Shown here piece after piece: positions 34,986 through 41,543 of a DNA stretch of 64,000 nt (the stretch's first letter is position 1; each line of letters starts with the position of its first letter). The stretch comes from Denitratisoma oestradiolicum (GTDB lineage Bacteria > Pseudomonadota > Gammaproteobacteria > Burkholderiales > Rhodocyclaceae). The stretch is from NCBI RefSeq assembly GCF_902813185.1, contig NZ_LR778301.1, forward strand, positions 1,736,001 through 1,800,000, read 5' to 3'. The position numbers and the translations under genes were made by a program. Under the pieces are notes generated by a model. It was not told the DNA's origin. It saw only the letters and a list, made by a program, of their open reading frames with translations, and made no database searches.

Positions 34986-35054
34986 ACTGGCTTGAGTGAA
35001 CCGCCCCGCATCCGGTCGCCCCGGGGCAGCGACCTACGAACGAGGAGACACATC

Positions 35055-35555
35055 ATGAACGCCACAAAGGCTTCCCCGGTAGCGCTGGCCCTCTGTATGA
35101 GCCTTGCCACAGCGGCTTTTGCCAACGACGCACACCACCCGGAAAAAGCCCAGGGCGGCAAGGCAGCGCCTGCGGTCGAGGCAAAAGTTGCGGATGCGCC
35201 CCAGAACAGCGCCGTCAATACGCTGCAGAGCAACGCCGCCAAGATGCAAACCCAGGTACGGCGTATCGCCAAGGCCAAGTCCGACGAGGAGCGTGCACGC
35301 GTGGTGGATGAGCACATGCATACCCTGCACCAGAGCATGATGGCCGCCAAGGGCATGCATGACGACATGGAAGGCTGTTCCATGATGGACGGCATGATGG
35401 GCAGCAAAAGTGGCATGGGCGGCATGTCCGGCGGCGCAAAATCGGTGGCTCCCGCCGACGAGCGCATGGAACGCATGGAAAAACGCATGGATATGATGGA
35501 GCAAATGATGAAACACAGCTCCGGTGAAGGCATGCCCGGTATGGACAAGCACTGA
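35055..35555 (+). CDS. Periplasmic Met/His-rich protein, probable copper binding
   Basis: 166 residues. Signal peptide (about 1-24, cleavage after AFA) from ATG 35055 with GAGGAG eight bases upstream. The mature protein has a His/Glu-rich start ([10 protein letters not shown]), a helical middle with [20 protein letters not shown], a Met/Gly cluster ([20 protein letters not shown]) and a final [19 protein letters not shown]. Met-x-x-Met and His-Met clusters are typical of Cu(I)/Ag(I) binding in the periplasm. I do not recognise a named family. It lies 69 bp after cusA and 94 bp before the ATPase, so it is likely cotranscribed. Confidence 0.78.
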   Translation: MNATKASPVALALCMSLATAAFANDAHHPEKAQGGKAAPAVEAKVADAPQNSAVNTLQSNAAKMQTQVRRIAKAKSDEERARVVDEHMHTLHQSMMAAKGMHDDMEGCSMMDGMMGSKSGMGGMSGGAKSVAPADERMERMEKRMDMMEQMMKHSSGEGMPGMDKH

Positions 35556-35649
35556 GTCTTGTAAGGCAGGTTTTCTGAGGCTGGAGTGCTACTGGCGGCC
35601 ATCGGTCCGACGGGCACCTGCGGCCAGTCTTCGTCTGAAAGGACTTCCC

Positions 35650-37917
35650 ATGGCCGACATCGATCCTGTCTGCGGCATGACCGTCAAGCCCGAATCCCCC
35701 TATGCCTCGGACCTGGACGGCGCCCATTACCGCTTCTGCAGCGCCAAATGCAAAACCAAGTTCGATTCGGAGCCTCGGCACTACCTCGACTCTGAACCCT
35801 TAGCGCCCACTATCCCCGCGAGCACGGAATACACCTGTCCGATGCACTCGGAAGTGCGCCAGATTGGGCCAGGCACCTGTCCCAAGTGCGGCATGGCCCT
35901 GGAGCCGGTGCTACCGGATTTGAGGCAGGAGGACGACAACGCGGAATATAAGGATTTCCGTCGCCGCTTCTGGACCAGCCTGCCGCTGACCGCTATGGTC
36001 GTGGTGCTGGCCATGGCAGGCCATCGTTTCCATGGCCTGCCTCCGGCCAGCAGGACCTGGGTTGAGATGCTGCTGACCGCACCCATCGTGCTGTGGGCCG
36101 GCGCTCCCTTTTTTATCCGCTGCTGGCAGTCGCTGGTGCATCGCAGTCCCAACATGTGGACCTTGATCGGCATAGGTACCGGTGCGGCCTTTGCCTACAG
36201 CATCGTCGCTGCGCTGGCGCCGGGTCTTTTTCCGATGTCCTTCGAGGCCCATGGCAGGATTGGCGTCTACTTCGAGGCGGCCGCGGTCATTATTTCCCTC
36301 ACCCTACTGGGCCAGATGCTGGAGCTGCGGGCCCGCTCCCAGACCTCGGCGGCGATCAAATCGCTGCTGGGCCTGGCGCCCAAGACGGCGCGTCGGATCA
36401 AGCCCGACGGTAGCGAAGAGGATGTGCCGCTGACCCTCGTCCATGTGGGCGACAGCCTGCGGGTGCGCCCGGGCGAGAAGGTGCCGGTGGACGGCGAAGT
36501 TGTCGAAGGCGTCAGCGCGGTGGACGAATCCATGCTCACCGGCGAACCGCTGCCGGTGACCAAGCGGCCTGGTGACAAGTTGATTGGGGCGACCCTGAAC
36601 ACCTCGGGCAGCCTGATGATGCGCTCGGAGAAGGTCGGTGCTGAGACGGTGCTATCCCAAATCGTGCAGATGGTGGTCCAGGCCCAGCGCTCCAAGGCGC
36701 CCTTGCAACGTATGGCTGATGTCGTGGCTGGTTACTTTGTGGTGACCGTGGTGGGCATCGCCTTGTTGAGCTTCTTCGGCTGGGGGCTGTTCGGCGGTGA
36801 GCGCGGCTGGTTGTTCGGCCTGATCAATGCCGTCTCGGTGCTGATCATTGCCTGTCCCTGCGCCCTGGGGTTGGCGACGCCCATGTCCATCATGGTGGCC
36901 ACGGGCAAGGCCGCCACCCAAGGCATTCTGTTCCGCGACGCGGCGGCCATCGAGCGCCTGCGAGAAATCGACACCCTGATCGTGGACAAGACCGGCACCT
37001 TGACTGAGGGCCGCCCCGGGTTCGAGCGCGCGGTCGCCGCTGCGGGCAGCACCGAGGCGGAAGTACTGCGCTTGGCCGCCAGCCTGGACCAGGGCAGTGA
37101 ACATCCCTTGGCCGATGCCATCGTGCGGGCAGCCCGGGAGCGCGGTCTTGTCCTGGACAAGGCGGATGACTTCGAGTCCTCCAGCGGAATCGGTGTGCGC
37201 GGTGCCGTGGGAGGACGCAAGCTGGTTCTGGGTAATAGCGTGCTGATGGCTCAGGAAGGCGTGGATGTCACGCCCATGGCCGAAGTGGCCGAGCAATTGC
37301 GTCATAGCGGCGCCAGCGTCATGCACCTGGCCGCCGCCGGTCGCCTGCTGGGCCTGCTGGCCGTTTCCGATCCGATCAAGGCAAGCACCCCCGAGGCGCT
37401 GACGGTGTTGCGCCAAGCCGGGCTGCGGGTGGTCATGGCTACCGGCGATGGCGAAACCACGGCCAGGGCGGTGGGCGAGCGGCTGGGTATTGACGAAGTT
37501 CATGGCGAGGTCAAACCCGCCGACAAGCTGGCCCTGGTGGAGCTTCTGCAAAAGGAAGGACGGGTCGTCGCCATGGCGGGGGATGGCATCAACGATGCGC
37601 CGGCGCTGGCCAAGGCCGATGTGGGTATCGCAATGGGCACTGGCACCGACGTGGCCATGAACAGCGCCCAGGTCACCCTGGTGAAAGGCGATCTGCGTGG
37701 CATCGCACGGGCCCGGGTGATCTCCGCTGCCACCGTTGGCAACATGCGCCAGAACCTGGTCTTCGCCTTCCTCTATAACGCTCTGGGGGTGCCCATCGCC
37801 GCCGGCATCCTGTACCCGACTTTTGGACTGGTGCTATCCCCCATCATCGCGGCGGCCGCCATGAGTCTGTCCTCTGTGAGTGTAGTGGGCAACGCTCTGC
37901 GCCTACGCGCATCCTAG
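35650..37917 (+). CDS. copA: Copper-translocating P1B-type ATPase with YHS and heavy-metal-binding N-terminus
   Basis: 755 residues. N-terminal YHS domain (DPVCGM and FCSAKCK, about 5-45), heavy-metal-binding domain ([10 protein letters not shown] and CPKCGM, about 60-87), then eight membrane helices. CPC motif at 402-404, phosphorylation Asp446 in DKTGTLTEG, nucleotide-binding SEHPLADAI, hinge [12 protein letters not shown], and final-helix [10 protein letters not shown] with the MxxSS copper signature. There is no classical CxxC ferredoxin-like domain. It exports Cu(I) from cytoplasm to periplasm, which feeds the Cus system. ATG 35650 has AAAGGA upstream and gives the YHS start. Confidence 0.92.
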   Translation: MADIDPVCGMTVKPESPYASDLDGAHYRFCSAKCKTKFDSEPRHYLDSEPLAPTIPASTEYTCPMHSEVRQIGPGTCPKCGMALEPVLPDLRQEDDNAEYKDFRRRFWTSLPLTAMVVVLAMAGHRFHGLPPASRTWVEMLLTAPIVLWAGAPFFIRCWQSLVHRSPNMWTLIGIGTGAAFAYSIVAALAPGLFPMSFEAHGRIGVYFEAAAVIISLTLLGQMLELRARSQTSAAIKSLLGLAPKTARRIKPDGSEEDVPLTLVHVGDSLRVRPGEKVPVDGEVVEGVSAVDESMLTGEPLPVTKRPGDKLIGATLNTSGSLMMRSEKVGAETVLSQIVQMVVQAQRSKAPLQRMADVVAGYFVVTVVGIALLSFFGWGLFGGERGWLFGLINAVSVLIIACPCALGLATPMSIMVATGKAATQGILFRDAAAIERLREIDTLIVDKTGTLTEGRPGFERAVAAAGSTEAEVLRLAASLDQGSEHPLADAIVRAARERGLVLDKADDFESSSGIGVRGAVGGRKLVLGNSVLMAQEGVDVTPMAEVAEQLRHSGASVMHLAAAGRLLGLLAVSDPIKASTPEALTVLRQAGLRVVMATGDGETTARAVGERLGIDEVHGEVKPADKLALVELLQKEGRVVAMAGDGINDAPALAKADVGIAMGTGTDVAMNSAQVTLVKGDLRGIARARVISAATVGNMRQNLVFAFLYNALGVPIAAGILYPTFGLVLSPIIAAAAMSLSSVSVVGNALRLRAS

Positions 37918-37921
37918 AAAC

Positions 37922-37937
37922 CTTACAGAAACGTAAT
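37922..37937. promoter_or_regulatory. CopR/CusR-like box 3 (CTTACA-N4-CGTAAT)
   Basis: CTTACA GAAA CGTAAT, the same TTAC-N6-GTAA core as the other two boxes, lying 15 bases upstream of a good -35 box. Confidence 0.65.
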
Positions 37938-37952
37938 ATAGACGTCATGTTA

Positions 37953-37982
37953 TTGACGGCAGACAAAGTACAAACTTATAGT
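37953..37982 (+). promoter_or_regulatory. Sigma-70-type promoter for the 83-residue periplasmic protein
   Basis: TTGACG (37953-37958) and TATAGT (37977-37982) with an 18-bp spacer, each one base from consensus. It lies 53 bp upstream of the ATG at 38035 and just downstream of CopR-like box 3. Confidence 0.65.
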
Positions 37983-38034
37983 GTCCTGACTCACAGGGCG
38001 ACTGAAGTCCATACCAATCACAAGGAGCATCGCC

Positions 38035-38286
38035 ATGAAACTGCAAGCCATTCTTCACGCCGTTCTGTTTGCTGCCATCGCTTCCCTGTCGGCCGGCACC
38101 TTCGCAGCCGATGCTGCACCCGCCGATGCGGCGCCGGCCAAGAAAGCAAAGCCTCATTCCCACATGGAAGAAAAGACCGGCGTGGCCGCCCCCGCCGCCG
38201 ATGCGAAGCCCAGTGAAGCAAAGGTTGATGAGGCCAAGGTTAAGGCCAAGGCGAAAAGGCACCTGCATCCCCGAGACGGCAAGTAA
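38035..38286 (+). CDS. Small periplasmic His/Lys/Ala-rich protein in the copper island
   Basis: 83 residues. Signal peptide (about 1-24, cleavage after TFA). The mature part is Ala/Lys/Pro-rich and disordered-looking, with a PHSHMEEK motif and a final KRHLHPRDGK that could bind metal. No family recognised. It has its own promoter with a CopR-like box, so it is probably copper-induced apart from the cus operon. AAGGAG precedes the ATG at 38035 with a seven-base spacer. Confidence 0.72.
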   Translation: MKLQAILHAVLFAAIASLSAGTFAADAAPADAAPAKKAKPHSHMEEKTGVAAPAADAKPSEAKVDEAKVKAKAKRHLHPRDGK

Positions 38287-38298
38287 ACCGTTCTCTTG

Positions 38299-38324
38299 CG
38301 CGGGCGGAAAGGCTTCCTCCCGCG
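38299..38324 (+). terminator. Hairpin after the 83-residue gene
   Basis: GCGGG-C-GGAA, loop AGGC, TTCC-T-CCCGC: nine pairs and one mismatch, 13 bases after the stop. There is no T-run, so termination is uncertain. Confidence 0.35.
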
Positions 38325-38401
38325 TCCATCGTCAAAAATCGCCGGCTCCGTGCGCCGCAAAGTGCCTTGCCGCATAATGCCAAGCACAGTGCCGGGTACG
38401 G

Positions 38402-38494
38402 CTAGCTCATGTGGGGCGAGAGGTGCGCGTGATTGTCGATCCACTCAAACAGCTCGTCGGCCGAAGCCTCTGATACATGACTGTAGGGATACAT
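38402..38494 (-). CDS. Possible 30-residue peptide or gene remnant
   Basis: A minus-strand frame starting MYPYSHVSEASADELFEWID and ending HAHLSPHMS. It lies 25 bp downstream of the nuclease-like gene on the same strand. Codon use and composition look coding, but there is no ribosome-binding site and I recognise no family. It may be the C-terminal end of a decayed gene. Confidence 0.25.
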   Translation of the reverse strand: MYPYSHVSEASADELFEWIDNHAHLSPHMS

Positions 38495-38519
38495 AAAGCG
38501 TCTGGTGAGGGGCGCGATA

Positions 38520-39782
38520 TCAGTTCAGTGCTTTGGCAATGGCGAGAATCGGCTTCAGGCCTGACCCGAAGCGGGCAATTGCATCCCGCTGATTGCGCAG
38601 CTCGCCATAAGGCAGGTACTGGATGCCCAGATCGCCGATACGGGAGAACGCCGGTCGTTTGATTTGCTGCCGGACATCCGCTTCGCGCTCATCGGGCGCC
38701 ACCAGGAACAGCGCATCACAGGTTTTGAGTTCGCTGCCATAGGCCAGATCCAGTAGGCGCACGATGCCTGAGTAGATGGAGGTCGTATGCTCCACCTCGA
38801 AGGCCGCCACGGCACGCTCATCCTGCAGCCAGATCACGTCGATCAGGCGCACTGCCTCGGCCCCCGGCAGGGTGGCCAGGCCATCTGGTAGCGCCGTCAG
38901 GCAGCCATCTCCCAGCCGACTGTCGCCGTAGGGCCGACCGCGGTCATTGGACGCAACCCAGACTGCGAATCCAAGGGCCTTGCCCAGGTCGCGTAGCCAG
39001 CCTTGGATCTGGGTGTGGGTCTCATCACTGTCCTTGGCGGATTTCACGGCCTTGCGCAGGCTGGCGGCTTCCTCCCTGACTCGCAGTAGATCGGCATGCC
39101 AAGCGTCTTCGGCCTGCTTGTCTCCATCCAGCGGCGGCACCGGGTAGCGCCCGGAGCCCACGTCGAACAGCAGACCGGCCACCGCACCCAGGTCGTTCGA
39201 CAGCAGCTGCCGATGCTGCTGGTTCAGCGCCAGTATGCCGTCGCGCATGGCCAGATAGTGGTCCCAGCGTCCGAGCTTGACCTTGGATCCGGTCAGCGCG
39301 TTGTAGCCATTGACGATGGCGGTATTGAAGGGTGTCACCAGTGTTGGATGGATGAAGTAGAGCAAGTTCGCCACTGCCGGGCCGAGGCCTTTGATATTGA
39401 GGCCGTCAATATGAGTGATGGCCTGGATGATTTGCGCTTCGTTGTCGCAGCAATTACAGATATGCAGCAGGCGGGCGAAAGCCCTTTGGTTGTCCTGATT
39501 CTCGTAGATGTCGGGAATACGAAGCTTGGGCTTCCAGAGAAACGCATGGTCGGCGCCCTTAAAAATCTGGCGCTGTTCCGCCACGGATCCGACGACGGTC
39601 TCCAGGGAGGATCCGCGGTAGGCATTGCCAAAGCTGCCTTGCTCGATGTCCTGTATCACTTGGGAGATGCCACGCCGGATGGAGCGGAAGTTCTTGAGCC
39701 GTTCCTCCCACAGGAACCAGGTGGCGTAGGTACTGTGGGGGTCGACCTTCCAACGTTGGATCAGCGTCGCTATGGAGTTCAT
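38520..39782 (-). CDS. Orphan protein with a PD-(D/E)XK nuclease-like C-terminal region
   Basis: 420 residues, cytoplasmic. The N-terminal 200 residues are helical, with the segment LNIKGLGPAVANLLYFIHP resembling a helix-hairpin-helix turn. The C-terminal part has VRLIDVIWL then AAFEVEHTTSIYSGIVRLLDLA, fitting the D..ExE pattern of PD-(D/E)XK folds seen in restriction-like proteins, then ALFLVAPDEREADVRQQIKRPAF. No partner methyltransferase is nearby. Function is not established; a nuclease or defence role is inference. It sits between the copper island and a truncated gene, which suggests an acquired segment. Confidence 0.6.
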   Translation of the reverse strand: MNSIATLIQRWKVDPHSTYATWFLWEERLKNFRSIRRGISQVIQDIEQGSFGNAYRGSSLETVVGSVAEQRQIFKGADHAFLWKPKLRIPDIYENQDNQRAFARLLHICNCCDNEAQIIQAITHIDGLNIKGLGPAVANLLYFIHPTLVTPFNTAIVNGYNALTGSKVKLGRWDHYLAMRDGILALNQQHRQLLSNDLGAVAGLLFDVGSGRYPVPPLDGDKQAEDAWHADLLRVREEAASLRKAVKSAKDSDETHTQIQGWLRDLGKALGFAVWVASNDRGRPYGDSRLGDGCLTALPDGLATLPGAEAVRLIDVIWLQDERAVAAFEVEHTTSIYSGIVRLLDLAYGSELKTCDALFLVAPDEREADVRQQIKRPAFSRIGDLGIQYLPYGELRNQRDAIARFGSGLKPILAIAKALN

Positions 39783-39900
39783 CTTTGCCTTGGCAGTCTA
39801 GTGAATCCGCATACTAACGAATTGACCTTGAGGACGAAAGCGAAGCCCAAGAACAGCTGGCCGCATCAGGGCGGGGTAAGGCCGATGTGTGCCAAGCCGC

Positions 39901-40155
39901 CTATGTGAACGCCGGCCTCCGGTCTCGGTAGTGGCGGTAGGCATCGCCGAAGGCATCCGACGAGTATCGCTCCTCTTTACTGGTCAGGCGGCAAGATATG
40001 AAGACCAGGACCAGGACCGGGAACATGACCAGGGTCGGCAAGGTGGGCCACTGCAGCAGGAAGCCGAACATGATCAAGACAAGGGCGACGTACTGGGGAT
40101 GGAGGGCTGAAAACTGAGCAGAATGACTTGCCTGCGGAAGAATCAGAATGGTATT
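39901..40155 (-). pseudogene. Truncated isoprenylcysteine carboxyl methyltransferase (ICMT/PEMT-like) remnant
   Basis: An open minus-strand frame of about 84 codons with no start and a stop just upstream (40156-40158). It reads SALHPQYVALVLIMFGFLL, a hydrophobic WPTLPTLVMFPVLVLVF stretch, then EERYSSDAFGDAYRHYRDRRP. This matches the C-terminal half of the ICMT-like membrane methyltransferases (the HPQY and EER..FG..Y..Y motifs). Full members have about 150-220 residues with two to four more helices, so the N-terminus has been lost. Such genes are often found in metal-resistance clusters, consistent with the neighbouring copper island. Confidence 0.62.
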
Positions 40156-40263
40156 TCATGATGCAGAATAAATGGATTTTGGTGAGCTGGCCCCCGAGTT
40201 GGTTGGGGACTATTCTTGGGCCTTCGATCGTGTCCTGCCTCTATATGTGAGGGAACTTCCATC

Positions 40264-40731
40264 ATGAAAGATTCAGCGCATCAATTGCCTCTACTTTCCG
40301 GTAGTGCATTCTCCGTCTCCCAGGCGGAGGACTACCTTCGTGATAGCGTGATTCCACTGCGTCTGGCATGTAATGACCGGGGGGGATTCCCCCTGGTGGC
40401 CGCCCACTGGTATTACTACGATCAAGGCTACCTCTGGTGCGTTCTGCATGGAGAATCACGCGTGGCCCAGAGACTGGCCGAGGATGGTCGTTGCGCTTTT
40501 GAAATCGCTGGCGACAAACCTCCGTACCTGGGCGTTCGCGGGCAGGGAGATGCGGCGTTGCTTGAAGGGCAGGCCGGCCCCCTTCTGGAAAAATTGCTGG
40601 ATCGTTATCTGGGGCGCAGGGATACCCGCCTCGGTCAGTGGCTACTGGGACGTAAGGACCAGGAGCTGGTGCTGCGCATTCAGCCCCGGTGGGTCACCAC
40701 TTGGGACTACCGGCAGCGGATGGCCGGTTAA
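40264..40731 (+). CDS. Pyridoxamine 5'-phosphate oxidase-like FMN split-barrel protein
   Basis: 155 residues, cytoplasmic. The pattern VIPLRLACNDRGGFPLVAAHWYYYDQGYLWCVL, followed by RCAFEIAGDKPPYLGVRGQGDA and a final RWVTTWDYRQRM, fits the FMN-binding split barrel of PNPOx-like proteins. These bind FMN, F420 or haem and include small reductases. The exact reaction cannot be assigned. It is a stand-alone gene; ATG 40264 is chosen because conserved sequence starts soon after it and GAGG lies about 10 bases upstream. Confidence 0.75.
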   Translation: MKDSAHQLPLLSGSAFSVSQAEDYLRDSVIPLRLACNDRGGFPLVAAHWYYYDQGYLWCVLHGESRVAQRLAEDGRCAFEIAGDKPPYLGVRGQGDAALLEGQAGPLLEKLLDRYLGRRDTRLGQWLLGRKDQELVLRIQPRWVTTWDYRQRMAG

Positions 40732-40903
40732 CCGGGGTGGATCTGCATTGTGATGGGTGGTCAGTCCCCCCCATGCAACCTGGACTCTGTAAAAATCGAC
40801 TGCGGGAACGTAGGACAGTTTTGTCATGCAATGACGACGAGAGCGTGACTCTCTGCTACCCTTCCTCCCGGTACCTATTGAACATTAAAGGAAGCGGAGA
40901 GCC

Positions 40904-41512
40904 ATGAAAAAAGCAGCAGGCAAGTCGTCCAGCACATCCACAGCATCCAAGGCGGTTGCGAAATCCAGGGGTGCTACGCCTTCCCGTGAAGTAGCCAGGA
41001 GCGCCACGACCAAGGCTACAACAGCCAAGGCGGGTGTGAAGACTCTGGCAGCATCTCGGCGTAAGGCGGGTTCCACCGGTGACGTGCTGAAGGAGTTGAA
41101 GTCCCTGGCCAAGGAATTGAGCCGTACCGCCAAGGGCCTCGGCACCAAGGCCGCCGGCAGCAACCCGGCGGCGGTGGCCGATATCCTGGGCAGTGTGGAA
41201 CGCATGACCTCGGATGCCGCCACCAAGTCCTTGCAGGAAGCCGAGTCCGCCAAGCTGTTGCTGGCTTCGGCCCGGGATTCCCTGGGCAAGGACTGGAGCC
41301 GCAAGGAACTGGATGCCGCGATGCGCGCCACCAGCGAGCATCTGACCAACATCATCGTCGCCCAGGAATTTCAGGATCTGGCAGGGCAGGCCATCCGCAA
41401 GGCCATGAAGGCCCTGGTGGGCGCGATCATCGTGGTCGAGGGGAGCGGCGCGGATGACGGTCGGCTCTCCCAGTCCGAGGTGGACAAGCTGCTGGATGTG
41501 CTGAAGGCCTGA
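40904..41512 (+). CDS. CheZ-like phosphatase with a histone-like Lys/Ala-rich N-terminal tail
   Basis: 202 residues. Residues 1-55 are Lys/Ala/Ser/Thr-rich, like histone H1-type tails. From about 58 to 175 long helices resemble the CheZ hairpin. The segment AQEFQDLAGQAIRKAM keeps the CheZ catalytic pair as Asp158 and Gln162 (D-L-x-G-Q). The C-terminus SQSEVDKLLDVLKA resembles the CheY-binding tail of CheZ (QVDDLLDSLGF). It therefore probably dephosphorylates a receiver protein. No chemotaxis genes are in the window. AAGGAAGCGGAG precedes the ATG. The gene lies 31 bp before ppdK. Confidence 0.68.
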   Translation: MKKAAGKSSSTSTASKAVAKSRGATPSREVARSATTKATTAKAGVKTLAASRRKAGSTGDVLKELKSLAKELSRTAKGLGTKAAGSNPAAVADILGSVERMTSDAATKSLQEAESAKLLLASARDSLGKDWSRKELDAAMRATSEHLTNIIVAQEFQDLAGQAIRKAMKALVGAIIVVEGSGADDGRLSQSEVDKLLDVLKA

Positions 41513-41543
41513 GCCTGGGTTGATTATTCCTGGAGGTGGCAAG

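Noticed and set aside
39889..40110. Plus-strand 73-codon frame opposite the methyltransferase remnant
   Set aside because: Low-complexity Gln/Asp/Arg sequence; the minus strand explains the region better.
41520..41543. TTG start for ppdK at 41520
   Set aside because: The GTG at 41544 has a perfect GGAGGT with six-base spacing and gives the standard residue numbering; the TTG has no such site.
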